The notes beneath the pieces are model-generated. The model was not told the origin of the DNA, did no database searches, and saw only the letters and a list, made by a program, of their open reading frames with translations. DNA of 64,000 nt from Chlorella sorokiniana (Eukaryota > Chlorophyta > Trebouxiophyceae > Chlorellales > Chlorellaceae). A program made the translations under genes and the position numbers. This document shows positions 9,436 to 20,023 of the stretch, one piece after another. Location of the stretch: the NCBI GenBank assembly GCA_025917655.1, contig CP084619.1, positions 2,957,001 through 3,021,000 on the forward strand, written 5' to 3'. How positions within the stretch are numbered: position 1 is the stretch's first letter; each line of letters begins with the position of its first letter.

Positions 9436-12400
9436 TCAGCTGGCCGCGCCACCCAGCGGCTGGCCCGTGCCGCCGCCGCCGCTGCTGCCGCGTGAGGCTG
9501 CGCCTGCGCCGCTGCCAGCCTGCGCGCCCGCGGCCAGGGTCCAGCGCAGGCTGAGGGAGTTTGTGACGACGGCGATGGAGCTGAGGGCCATGGCGCCCGC
9601 CGCCAGCGAGGGGCTCAGCGCCACTCCGCACGCGGGCAGCAGGGCCCCCGCCGCCAGCGGCACCCCACCGCGTTGTATGCCACGGCCCACCCCAGGTTCT
9701 GGCGGATCTTGGCCAGCGTGGCGCGTCCCAGCCCCAGAGCCGCCTCCACCTGGCCCAGCCGGTCCCCCAGCAGCACCACACCCGCCGCCTCCCCCGCCAC
9801 CGCGGTGCCGCCGCCCATGGCAATGCCCACGTCGGCGGCGGCCAGGGCGGGGGCGTCGTTCACGCCGTCCCCACCATGGCCACGCGGCGCCCTGCGCCCG
9901 CAGCGCCGCCACCAGAGCCGCCTTGCCCTCGGGCGCACGCCCGAGTGTGCCTCGGCGGCGTCGATGCCCGCTGCCGCCGCCGCCGCCTCCACCGCCTCCC
10001 GCCGGTCGCCCGACAGCAGCAGGACGCGCAGGCCGCGGCGGCGCAGCGCGGCCACCACAGCGCGCGTCGTGGCGCAGCGCGTCCGCCAGCAGCAGGCGCC
10101 CCGCCAGGCCTTGGCCCGACCACCCCACCCACACCTCCGTTTCGGAGCCGCCGCTGCTGCTGCTGGCAGCGCCTGCTGGGGCCAGGTCTGCCGCGCCGCA
10201 GCGCTGCGCCACCCACTCGCGGCGGCCCACCGCCACGTGGCGGCCGTCCACCACCGCCCACACGCCCTCGCCCGGCTCGGTGGTGGCGGTGCTGGCTGGC
10301 GGCACAGGCAGGCCTGCGGCGCAGGAGGGAGGGGGGTTGCAAGGATTCCCAGGGCATCCCGTTCATGCGAGCAGGGTGAACCCAGCAGCACTCAAGCAGA
10401 TGCCAAGCGTGGGGGGGAGAGGGTGAGGCACCCACCCCGGCTCTCCGCCGCCGCTGTCAGCGCGTCGGCCAGGGGGTGCCGCGTGTTGCGCTCCGCCGCC
10501 GCCGCCAGCGCCAGCAGCTCGTCGGCGGTGCAGCCGGGGCTGGGCTCAACGTGGGTCAGCTGCAGCCGCCCCTCTGCAGTTCTTGGGAGGGGGACAGAGT
10601 TGGGGAGGCGGTGGAGGAGGCGGTGGGTCCCTGTTCAGCGGCATGCCCGCTGCACGGACGAATCGCAGACATGTGTTGTTCTTTTCCCTGACGCCCCAGC
10701 TCAGCTGATTGTCCCAGGCGCCCCCCCCCCCGCCGCCGCTCTCCCCCACACCCACACCCACCCGTCAGCGTGCCCGTCTTGTCCAGCACCAGCGTGTCCA
10801 CCCCCGCCAGCCGCTCCACCACGTCGCCGCCCCGCACCAGCAGGCCGCGCCGCGCAGCCGCCGACGAGGCCACCAGCACTGCGGTGGGTGTGGCCAGGCC
10901 CAGGGCGCAGGGGCAGGCCACCACCAGCACATCCACAGCCAGCTTCAGGCTCAGCAGCAGCGGCGCCTGCCCACCCGACACGCCCACCGCGTCTGCGCAG
11001 GAGGGGGTGTGGGGGCTGCTGATCAGGGCTCATGCTCTGCCATGGCACCGGCTCGCAGCGTGCCTGCCGCACCAGCCCCGGCAGCTGGCGACCGCCCCCC
11101 CCCCGCCCCTCCCCCTCCCACACACACACATACATCAGCACCCTCGCCTCCACCCACCCAACGCCTGCGGAAAGAGCTGCACCCCCGCCAGCGACCAGAA
11201 GGCAAAGGTGGAGGCGGAGGCGGCCATGATGGCGTAGCAGAAGCGCCCCGCCACCGAGTCCGCCAGCCGCTGCACGGGGGCCTCCCGCGCCTGGGCATCC
11301 GCCACCAGCCTGCAGCCGGGCGGTGTGTGTGTGTGTGTGTGTTGGGGGCAGGAGCTCAGGCAACAGGCGAGCCTCCCTGCTTGCCTGTTGCCACAGTAAC
11401 ATGCAGCAATAGTAACATTCAGGCTTGCCCTTTCAGGTGTCCCCCAAACTCCCTCCCCACCTCCCCGTCACCCACCTGCCGATGCCCGCCAGGGTGGATG
11501 CCGCCCCGTGGCGGTGGCGCGCAGCGTCAGCGGCGCCTCGTACGCCAGCGTGCCGCCCGTCACCGCGTCGCCCTCACCCGCCGCCACCAGCGCCGCCTCC
11601 CCCGTCAGCAGGCTCTCGTCCAGGGCCGCGCGCCCCGCCACCACCACCCCGTCCACCGGCACGCGCTCTCCAGGCAGCACGCGCACCAGGTCTCCCGCCC
11701 GCACGCTGCTGCTGGGCACCAGCACCTCGTCGGCACCTGGCGGCGCGCCCCGCGGCGGCGCCCCAGGGTCCAGCACCAGGCGGGCGGTGCCCGGGATGAG
11801 GCGGGCCAGGGCGGTGAGGTCCGCGGAGGCGGCCGCCCGCGCGCGCGCCTCCAGCGAGCGGCCCAGCAGCACAAAGGCCAGCAGCATGACGGGCTCCTCC
11901 AGGAAGGAGGGGTCCAGGCTGAAGCCGGGCAGCAGCGCGCTGGCGGCGCCCGCGCCAAACGACGTGCTGGCGCCCAGCGCAATCAGGGAGTTCATGTTAG
12001 GGCGCCGCTGTGGGTGGGGGTGGGGATGAGCAGGGGAGCCGTGAGGCGCGGGTGGCTGCAGCAGCCCCCACACATGCCGAAGGAACTGGGTGCGGCGACA
12101 GGCACACCGCAACGCGCGCGCCCTTCTCACCGCACGAGCGACACCGCCCCATCCACCAGCAGCGGGCGGCCGGGTCCCAGCAGCGCGGCTGCGCCCAGGA
12201 CTCCGCTGACCCAAGGGTTGCCCAGCGCCATCATGAAGTCTGGAAGGGGGCGGCACAAGCATGGTTGCTCACTCCTCCGCCACGCCTCAGCAACAGCCTC
12301 AGCGGCGAGCTGCCAGGCATGCAGGCAGCGCAGCTGGCCGGGTTCTGCGTGCGTGCTGGCTGCTGGCTGCTGCGCTGGCTGTGCGTCACCTGTGTGTGCG

Positions 12401-13477
12401 TACTGGTGCAGGCCCAGGGAGTGCAGCAGGTGGCCCAGGTGGTGGGTGCAGCACACCAGGGCCAGGCCCCAAGCAAACGCCAGGCTGCGGGTGCTGCAGC
12501 AGGAGCAGCCGGGCAGGCAGCCACTGCGTCAGCCAACCAGGCTGTGCCCCGCATGAGGCAGGCAGGGCACACCAAGCAAGCAGCAAGCAGCCAGAGTCGC
12601 TGCCACGCGCTGCCCGCCGCCTCGGCCGCCGCCGGCGCCACCCCACCTGCTGCGCAGCTCCTGCTCCTTGCGCTCGCTCAGCGCGGCGGCGTCCCCCGCC
12701 AGCCCCGAGTCGTCCAGGCTGCGCAGGCTGGCGGGGAAGCCCTTGTCGCTGAGGGCCTGGGCTGCCGCCGCGGCGCCCTGCTGCGCCTGTGCTGCCGCCA
12801 CCATCACCACCGCCGTCTCGGTGAGCAGGTTGACGGCGGCCGACTGCACGCGGGGCTGCTGCAGCAGAATACGCTTCACCGCGGCGCTGCAGCCGCCGCA
12901 CTTCATGCCGCGCACATCCAGCACGACCGCTTCGCTGGCCTCGCCTACAGGGGAGGTTGGGGTGGAGGCGAGCACGTGCAGGCGGGGAGTGGGCGCATGA
13001 CAGATGCGCAGGGCACCAGCCGAGGCTTGTTGAATGGTGCAGGGACGTCGCCTTGCCACACTCGCAACCCTGCTTGAACTGCCTCACGGGCGAGTGTTCT
13101 TTGGTACTGACTGCAGCGCGCATGGCCGCACAGCGGGGGAAGCCAGGCTCCGCACCTTGCTGCGCAGCGGCGACCCCAGCTGCGGCTCCTTCCTGCGCAT
13201 GAGCCTGCACCTCTTGCAGCTGGGACGCCGCAAAATGTCTCCACTGCCACGCACGTGATGCATGCCGCCCTTGACGCAGGAGCGCAGGCAGCGATGCTGC
13301 GGACGTGGCCAGCAAGCCACAGCCGGGTGGGCCGCCAACGCCGGCAGCGGCGGGTACCAACGCCGTGCCTTTCGCTGCTAGCACTGCTGCTGCTGCTGCA
13401 TTACGGTGACAGGCACCGCGCAGCGGCGTTCCAGCCAACCTGCACACTGAACCCCGCACTGTGCCAAGCACACCCAT
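9436..13477 (-). CDS. Chloroplast Cu+-transporting P1B-ATPase (PAA1/PAA2, HMA6/HMA8 type)
   Basis: Pumps Cu+ into the plastid stroma or thylakoid lumen for plastocyanin. The N terminus (ATG 13477; an upstream in-frame ATG is at 13537) is Ala/Arg-rich and transit-peptide-like. Next comes a heavy-metal domain with GMKCGGC (about 12910-12885), TM segments, [21 protein letters not shown], the metal-binding CPC in [14 protein letters not shown] (about 10925-10885), the phosphorylation site DKTGTLTG (about 10780), an ATP-binding region, [10 protein letters not shown], and TM7-8 ([23 protein letters not shown]). PNMN and the single HMA domain match the PAA subgroup. At least four frame breaks sit in G/C runs, including 9663-9666, 9869-9872 and 9931-9933; each added base restores the motif. 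The gene is probably intact. It runs divergently from mS38 and converges on the BUD22-like gene. Confidence 0.88.
11323..11342. repeat. (GT)10 microsatellite in a Cu ATPase intron
   Basis: Ten GT units on the plus strand, CA on the coding strand, about 30 bases upstream of a 3' splice site. Confidence 0.9.
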
Positions 13478-13742
13478 TGGTGCCGAGGAGGAGGTGGTGC
13501 ACCTGCTAATCCATTGGCGTGTCGTGAGGTGTGGCATATGCCCCTTTGGATCGTGAGCCCACCGAGGTCACAAGCAAAGCTCACCTTTGGAGATAGATAG
13601 GGACGGCAGTACGTTTCCATGCTGACCGTTCTGCGATCCTACATTTCTTCCATCGTCGTGTCTTCGCCTTAAACAGTCTTTGTCACGAGGGCCAGGTTTT
13701 CAGGGCGTCGGCTTTCGCCATCTGCCGACCCTGTTGGCAGCC
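13478..13742. promoter_or_regulatory. Divergent promoter region, Cu ATPase and mS38
   Basis: Up to 265 bases between divergent start codons; only about 205 if the ATPase starts at 13537. Both promoters must lie here. No specific site is recognised. Confidence 0.4.
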
Positions 13743-14307
13743 ATGATCAGTAGAAGCAAACATCTGGCGGCCAGAATAGTCAGCAGTGTCTTGAATCGGG
13801 GATTGTCCACCCTTGAGGCTGCATCAGCATCGGCAGCGACAAGGGGGTCTCCTCTGTGGGCCCCGGCCACCGTGGCTGCTCAGGCTCGCGTGATTCCAAT
13901 CAATGGTCAGCACACCTGCGATTCGTGCGGCGGCGGCCTCACACGGCTGCCACTGCTGCTGACACCTAGACCGCCGCCGTGTTTGCTCACTTTTGTCGCT
14001 CGCGCTGTTGACGCATTCTTCTCCTCTCTTCCCTTGTGCAGATTGCCTTGGAGGATACCTGACACAGCCAGCAGCAGCAACAGCAGGGCTAGCAAAGCAG
14101 CAGCCCATCAGCCTTCAGCAACCCCTCGCAGCCGCGGCAGGCATGCACCAGTTGCCGCCCACCAGCGAGCTTTGGGCCCCGCAAGAGGGTGGTGTGATGC
14201 GGCAGCTTCAAGAGCTGTGGGCAGACAGCGTGCGCAGGAAACGCAAGCACAAGATGAACAAGCACAAGCACAGGAAACGGCGGAAGCTGCAGCGTATGCG
14301 GAAGTAG
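13743..14307 (+). CDS. Mitochondrial small ribosomal subunit protein mS38 (COX24/AURKAIP1 domain)
   Basis: Structural protein of the mitochondrial ribosome; the yeast homolog Cox24 also supports COX1 expression. Two exons, 13743-13905 and 14042-14307, join to 429 bases, 142 aa, with the split codon GAT and no frame break. The N terminus (MISRSKHLAARIVSSVLNRG) is rich in Arg and Ser without acidic residues, as in a mitochondrial presequence. The last 22 residues are the diagnostic COX24 tail of alternating Lys/Arg/His (KHKMNKHKHRKRRKLQRMRK). Length and tail position match the family. A TGTAA signal follows 16 bases after the stop. Confidence 0.9.
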
Positions 14308-14322
14308 GCTGCAGGCACAGCT

Positions 14323-14327
14323 TGTAA
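14323..14327 (+). promoter_or_regulatory. TGTAA poly(A) signal, mS38 gene
   Basis: TGTAA lies 16 bases after the mS38 stop codon, a typical green-algal spacing. Confidence 0.55.
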
Positions 14328-14503
14328 AGGCTTGGCACCCTACCGTTGATGCCAGTCATGGCTGTCGGTCAATAGTTACCCAGGCATCAGTAGAATGCTT
14401 GGAGCGGAGCAAGTGACTATCTGAAAAATCTGGTCAGCCATATTGCTTGCACAGCAGGGCCAGCAGGGGAAAAAAACAGGGAGATTGCAGGAGATCAGTG
14501 CCC

Positions 14504-15996
14504 TCAGGCTGATTTGCCGGCGGGCTCCGTGCATTTCACCGCCCTCGCGGCCGCATCAAACTCCAGCTCGTATGCGCACTTGCTGCACTTGAGCTCGTTC
14601 TTCTTGCGGTTGCCTGCCGGAGGGGTGGAGCGCAGCGGCACGTCATGCGTGTTGGGCCCACGCATGCTGCGCAGCCTGCAGAGCACCCTGCCAGCCAGCC
14701 TGCTCACCCGCAACCGTGAGGATGTCGCCAAAGTATGTGGTTGTTTCGGTGCCGCAGTTGGGGCAGGGAGCCTTGAGGATCAGCGCATCCTTGAACACGG
14801 CGTTGGTCAGGGAGGAGGCCAGCACGTAGATGGTGGGCAGCAGGAAGCCCCACAGCACCACGATGCCGTACGGCTCCGGCAGCTCAATCAACTGCAAGCA
14901 GGCAGGGGGCGCACCCACGGGCACGGTTGCGCGGGTGCAGCCAAGCACACGGGGGCAACGAGCAAGGAAGCCGCTGAGCACGTGCACCCACCTTGGTGAT
15001 CTCAAAGCCCGTAAGGTCGTCGATGCTGAACACACCGCCCAGCACCTGCACAAGGCAGCAGCAGACAGCACAATGACTATGTTCGCGATCACAGCCCTCC
15101 GCAGCGCGGCATCCCTTGTGCCCGCACCAGAAGCGATGTGGGCGCATCAATTGCAGAGAATGAGCGCGCGCGCGCGCGCGCCCCCCAAAAATACAATAAA
15201 CGTTTCTCCCACCAGCAGGGCCGCTGGGATGTTGATGGCGAGCATGCGCAGGTAGTCCACGCTGGCATCGCTGTACATGGTGCGGGTGCGCAGCGAGCAG
15301 CGTGGGCCCTCCGCCGTGATGATGCTGCCCTCCTGCTTCAGCCGCCGCTTCAGCGCATCAAACTCGGCGTCCTTCATCACCGGCTTGCCGCGGTTGTATG
15401 CTGCCGTCGCTTCCAGGAACTTCTTCTCATCAGAGCTGCAGGCAGAGGGCCGGGAGGTTCTGCACGCTCAGCAAGCATGGTGAGCAGCCTGGAACAGAGC
15501 TGGCCTTGCAGAGTTGCCCAGCCGCGCACCTGAGCACAGCCACCTTGCTGCCGGACCACAGCAGCTCATCCTTCAGGTTGTCAAACTCTTCGTCGCTGAT
15601 GGACGGCTTGCCATCGTAGTAATAGCTGCTCAAAGCCTCTAGGAAGATTTGCTCCTTTTCGCCCAGCGTCAAGGGTGCAACACGCTTGCCCTCCGCATCC
15701 AGGCTGCAGTATGCGTTCACGTTCGCATCGTCCACACTGGCTGCAAGGTCAGGGCGGGTTCACATCCATACGTATGAGGGCATAGGGAATGATGACCTTG
15801 CAAAGAGCAAGTGCAGCGCCGGCAGGCGCCGCTCGGCAGACGGAAGCTGGGCAGGTTCTGGTGAGCCCTTCGGCATCTTGCAGCAGGTCTGCTGAGGCTT
15901 GAACTTGCTGGAATAGCCCAAAGGGGCCCTCGTAAACCTCGAGTTCTCCACTGGCTGCCCACAAACGGAGCGGACACGCCGGCAGACAGAAGCCAT
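14504..15996 (-). CDS. PGRL1: PGR5-like protein 1 (PGRL1), thylakoid
   Basis: Thylakoid protein of ferredoxin-dependent cyclic electron flow around photosystem I, acting with PGR5. Conserved parts in order are DGKPSISDEEFDNLKDELLW (exon from 15740), SSDEKKFLEATAAYNRGKP, DAEFDALKRRLKQEGS, GPRCSLRTRTMYSDASVDYL, FSIDDLTGFEIT, LIELPEPYG, two TM helices around the stromal loop, LKAPCPNCGTETTTYFG and LKCSKCAYELEFD, ending at TGA 14504-14506. Redox-active Cys pairs (CPNC, CSKC) are present. The exon chain from 15740 to the stop is in frame. The N-terminal exon is unresolved: I propose ATG 15996 (MASVCRRVRSVCGQP, transit-like), but its phase does not join cleanly to the exon at 15740, so the start is tentative. 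Confidence 0.88.
15164..15181. repeat. (GC)9 run in a PGRL1 intron
   Basis: Eighteen bases of alternating G and C followed by a C run, inside an intron of PGRL1. Alternating GC of this kind can adopt Z-DNA and is hard to sequence. Confidence 0.9.
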
Positions 15997-16536
15997 ACGT
16001 TCAGGGAACTCACAAAGTGGAGCAGACTGCTTCTGTGCACTGTGAACGCGCAATGTATGCCGCAGTGTGCGCGGCGCCAGGGCTGCTGCACGGGCAGCAA
16101 AAGGGCTCGGCGCTTTGCACACTGCCAAGTGCATTGTGTCGATTTACGGTCAAACTCGATGTTGGAATGCAACCAGGGCGTCTGTCTGTGCGCAAGAGGC
16201 TAGCCTCTGGGCGTCGACCTGGCGGCACCTGGCAAGGATGGGTGCTCCAGTGGAGCAGCTCCACTCCCTGGGTTTTATGGTGCAAGGAATAAGAGGGGGA
16301 CCTGCAAGCATGAATATTATTGTCCGACTCAGCTCATGGTACCTTGAGACCTGATCAACAGGTTTGGAAACTTCTCTGTATGTGCCCTGCGCCGTCGCCC
16401 TGCCTGCCCCCTACTCTCTTGCTCCAGCCCCCTGGCAGCTCAGCCGAGGACATTGTCAGATCCTCAAACATTGCCATGATTCGATTACAGAGAAATCCAT
16501 TGCGGCTGCCACTGATGACCACAGATGCCGCTGCAT
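15997..16536. other. Region between PGRL1 and UMP1
   Basis: About 540 bases between two minus-strand genes. It must hold the PGRL1 promoter and the UMP1 3' UTR. A further PGRL1 5' exon could be here because its N terminus is not settled. No other coding signal is convincing. Confidence 0.45.
16485..16489 (-). promoter_or_regulatory. TGTAA poly(A) signal, UMP1 gene
   Basis: TTACA on the plus strand reads as TGTAA on the minus strand, 48 bases past the UMP1 stop. Confidence 0.5.
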
Positions 16537-17214
16537 TCAAAGGCCACGTGCCATCGGCTTGGTGCCGGGTGCGAGGCCTAGCCGCTGCTCCATCTGGGAG
16601 TGCAGGTCTGGCGGCGCCACCTCGCTGTCTGCGGGCAGATTCAAGTAATCCTCAAACGTAAAGTCTTCCAGCCTGCCGGTCATGGCCTCTAGGCCCAGCT
16701 TGGAAGAAGGCAGTCCAGGGAGGCGCTCGTGCCTGCAAACAAAAAAGCAGCAGGCTCAGCGCCGGGGGCTGCACCACGTGCAAGAAACGTGGCGTGGAAA
16801 TTTTCAGTCAGCACCAAGGGGCGACATTGCGGCGTCAGGATGCACCATTGACCAATCACTCCATGCCCAGCAAAACAAGACCTTGCCTGTTGAGGATCTG
16901 CCGCTCTATCTGCATGCGAGCAGGCAGCGCACTGCCATAAACGTTGGTCAGCATTTGAAGCCGTGCCGCTTCCCCAGCTGCACCGCCAAGTTTCTGTATC
17001 TGCTCGACTGGGTGGCTGGCGGCGGCGCCGTCCTTGAGTGTCACAAGGCCCTGGCGCAGGGCGTCGTGTGGCTGCGTGAGGAACGGCAGGCTGCCGTCCT
17101 GCAGTGCAACAGGATGTCTGATCGGTCAGGTGAGGGCAAGGAGGAGAAGCAACGGAGGGAACAGTCGGTGATCAGGCCGCTGGTAACCCAGCAGCCAGCG
17201 GGGTCACTGACCAT
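16537..17214 (-). CDS. UMP1: Proteasome maturation factor UMP1/POMP
   Basis: Chaperone that assembles 20S proteasome half-mers and becomes the first substrate of the mature particle. Three coding exons, 17214-17212, 17098-16887 and 16732-16537, join to 411 bases, 136 aa, near the usual 140. Family marks are HDALRQGL, SHPVEQIQKLG, MLTNVYGSALPARMQIERQI, LPGLPSSKLGLEAMTG, DFTFEDYLNLPADSE and DLHSQMEQRLGLAPGTKP. Two features are odd. The first coding exon carries only the ATG, directly followed by a GTCAGT donor. Intron 2 (16886-16733) starts with GCAAGG, a GC donor of the common AG|GCAAG type. The gene is divergent from PRP4. An alternative upstream start was not found in frame. Confidence 0.9.
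16733..16886 (-). other. GC-AG intron in UMP1
   Basis: The donor reads AACAG|GCAAGG, matching the known GC-AG consensus except for the fifth base. The acceptor is ...GTTTGCAG. Joining gives ILNRHERLPGLPSS, as in other UMP1 proteins. Confidence 0.85.
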
Positions 17215-17571
17215 TCTGCCACGAATGCTTGCTGCTTTCACACGAGCGTGTTGCACTCTTGCTGTCAAGGCTTGGAGGCGATCGCGGGTGTCCTAGCTAC
17301 GCGGAAGGCTGTTGTCCGAGGAGCAAGCAGCGATTTCTGTAAGTAAGGTTTTGCACGTTCAGCGGCAAAGCAACTATCCGAAGGCTGCCACGTGCAGACG
17401 AGTTGGCAATGTTCTGCGCTGCTGTAGCTCTTGACCTCTTGCACGGCGTGCAGGAAGTCATCGCATTCATGATATTTTGCAAGTCGTCCTGAGAGCTCGT
17501 CTCGCGTCTTGCAAGCAAAACCGCACGACCCATCGCCGCCGAGCGCCCCTGTAGGGGCGCCGGCCCTCAAT
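17215..17571. promoter_or_regulatory. Divergent promoter region, UMP1 and PRP4
   Basis: About 357 bases between divergent start codons, holding the 5' UTRs and promoters of both genes. No defined element is recognised. Confidence 0.4.
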
Positions 17572-19902
17572 ATGGACCCTTCAGAGATGGAAGAAACCAT
17601 CAAGCTGCCCACCGCGGGCCAGCAGCCCGTGGTGTTTGGCACCATCAAGCCTGTCGACTCGACGGCGGCGGTGGCGGCAGGCATTGCAGCAGGCAACATC
17701 ATGAAACAAGATGCAGATGCGGAGGTTTTGGACCTACCTGAGGTGCGTCAACCGTCAGCAGAGTGATTCCTGGTGACCCAACAGCGGTACATCCAGGCAC
17801 CCCACTTGCGACTGCGCCGCCTGCTCAAGCACCGTTGTCCCCCACCGGTTGAGCGAGCCGCATGCATGAGCCTCTCCCCGCGGCAGGCCAGTGCGGAGCA
17901 TATGCGGCGGCAGCAGGAGCTGATGAAGGAGATTGAGCTGCGGCGCAAGATGAAGGCCACGGTGGTGCCCACCAACGACGTCGATGTGCGGCGCATGCTG
18001 CGCCAGCTGGGCGAGCCCGTCACGCTGTTTGGAGAGCGGGAGGTGAGGGGTTCTCGCTTGTTGACCCAATGTGCAAGTTCCTCGGCACAGAGCAGCAGTG
18101 CAGCTGTCGGCCAGGGCACGTATGGCGACCACAGCGGCGGCCTGCCTGTTGCACCGCATGCGGCTGCTGCTGCGTCGAAAGTGAGTCGGTTGCCCGCGGC
18201 GCCCTGCTGCCGCGCAGATGGAGCGTCGCGACCGCCTGCGCAAGCTGCTAGCCGACATGGGGGAGGAGCAGGCTGTGGCGGCGCTGGGCCCCCACCGAGC
18301 AGGAGATGGCGGAGGCGGAGGAGGCGGTGGCGGTGCCGCGCGACGAGGTGTTCTACACGGAGGGGCTGCCCCAGCTGGCTGCCGCGCGCCGCGACATCGC
18401 CCACTTCTCGCTGCGCCGCGCCGCGCTGCGCCTGTCGGCAGCGCGGAGGCGGCGGGCCGACCCCGACGAGGATGAGCGGGGCGGCGGCGGCGGCCGAGCG
18501 CCAGCTGCGCAGCCTGGCCAACCAGGCGTCGGAGGTCGGCGACGAGCGGCCGATTGCGGGCTGCGCCTTCTCCCCCGACGGCAGCCAGCTGGCCACGGGG
18601 CGTGGAGCGGCACCGTCAAGGTGTGGGCCATGCCCTCCCTGGCCAAGCAGCTGACCATCAAGGCGCACAGCGAGCGCGTGACGGGCGTGGCGTGGCACCC
18701 GACGCCGCCTCCACCAGCGGGCGCGGCGGCGGCGTCCTAGCCCTGGCCTCGGGCGCCACCGACGCCTCGGCGCGCCTGTGGTCTGGGAGGGGCGCCTGCT
18801 GCGCACGCTGTCGGGGCACACAGACCGGCTGGGCCGCATCGCCTTCCACCCCATGGGCCGCCACCTGGGTGCGTGGCGGGGCGGGGGGCCGGGCTGCGCT
18901 GCACCGGCGCACCGGCGCACCGGCGCACCGGCGCTGTGCCCTCCTGCCGGGCGGGCCCTCCACCAGACGCCAGCAGCCCCTGCACCAGCTGGCCAATCCC
19001 CGCACCCCGCTGCGCGCAGGCACCGCCAGCTTTGACCAGACGTGGCGGCTGTGGGACGTGGAGACGGGGGCCAGCCTGCTGGAGCAGGAGGGGCACAGCC
19101 GCTCGGTGTACGCGGTGGCCTTCCAGGTGTGTGCTGGGTGGGGGCGCGGGCGGTTGAAACTTGGCTCGAGTTGCCTGCATGGGCTGCCGGGCGGTTGCCT
19201 CCTTGCGGCGCAAGGAGCAGGCTCTGCCTCACTGCCCGCCATGCTGTGTCCCCCCCCCGCCCCCAGTGCGACGGCGCGCTTGCGGCGTCTGGCGGCATGG
19301 ATGCGGTGGCGCGGGTGTGGGACTGCCGCAGCGGGCGCAACATCTTCACCTGCCAGGGCCACGTCAAGGCGGTGCTGTCCCTGGACTGGAGCCCCTGCGG
19401 CCACCTGCTGGCCACAGGGTCGGAGGACAACACGGCGCGCGTGTGGGACCTGCGCAACAGACAAGTGCTGGCCATCCTGCCAGGTGTGGAGGGGGAGGGA
19501 GGGTGCTAAGCCCGCTGCCAGCTGGCTGACCTGCGGGCACCATCGCTGCTGGCTGCGGTGGCCCGGCATGCCCGCACTGGTTCCAACATTGCCATGCGCT
19601 GCATCACCCCCCCTCCCCCCTCAGGCCACACCTCCCTGATCAGCCAGGTGCGGTTTGAGCCCGACAGCGGCGCCTACCTGATGACCGCGGGCTACGACAA
19701 CACCAGCCGGCTGTGGGGCGGCAAGCGCTTCCGCCTGCTGCGCACGCTGGCGGGGCACGAGGGCAAGGTGATGGGCGCCGACGTCAGCCCGGACGGCACC
19801 TTCACCCTGGCTTCCACCGGCTACGACCGCACCATCAAGCTGTACGCGCCAGACCCGCTGGCCGACCTGGACGCTGGCGACCAGGACATGCAGCAGGGCT
19901 AG
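17572..19902 (+). CDS. PRP4: U4/U6 snRNP protein PRP4 (WD40)
   Basis: Spliceosomal protein of the U4/U6 di-snRNP, binding PRP3. Exons are 17572-17742, 17887-18042, 18218-18868, 19020-19126, 19267-19483 and 19625-19902. The PRP4 N-terminal motif [17 protein letters not shown] then RRDRLRKLL spans exons 2-3. WD40 repeats follow: [81 protein letters not shown] and [14 protein letters not shown]. Exon 3 breaks frame several times; one base added at 18597-18600, 18699-18701 and 18780-18781 restores the repeats, and two other shifts lie near 18290 and 18480. Exons 1, 2 and 4-6 are clean, so the gene is probably functional. Stop TAG is at 19900-19902, with TGTAA 63 bases later. Confidence 0.9.
18901..18932. 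repeat. Tandem repeat, four copies of GCACCGGC
   Basis: Four exact 8-base units in the third PRP4 intron. The repeats have no spacers and no coding role. Confidence 0.9.
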
Positions 19903-19964
19903 CGGCTGCGCTGAGCGTACACCCACTGCTTCGCTGCGCCACCGCTGCGGCAGCAGGCTGACGG

Positions 19965-19969
19965 TGTAA
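19965..19969 (+). promoter_or_regulatory. TGTAA poly(A) signal, PRP4 gene
   Basis: TGTAA lies 63 bases past the PRP4 stop and 55 bases before the convergent SHPRH stop. Confidence 0.5.
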
Positions 19970-20023
19970 CAGCAGGGTTGAACAGGGGAGTCGAAACAGT
20001 ACAGTCAAGGCAATGGCCAGGAG

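Noticed and set aside
10709-12556. 615-codon plus-strand open frame
   Set aside because: It lies antisense to exons and introns of the Cu ATPase. The translation is low-complexity Arg/His/Pro/Gly with no domain, as expected for GC-rich antisense.
18901-18932. CRISPR-like repeat
   Set aside because: Units of 8 bases with no spacers in a eukaryotic intron; a simple tandem repeat.
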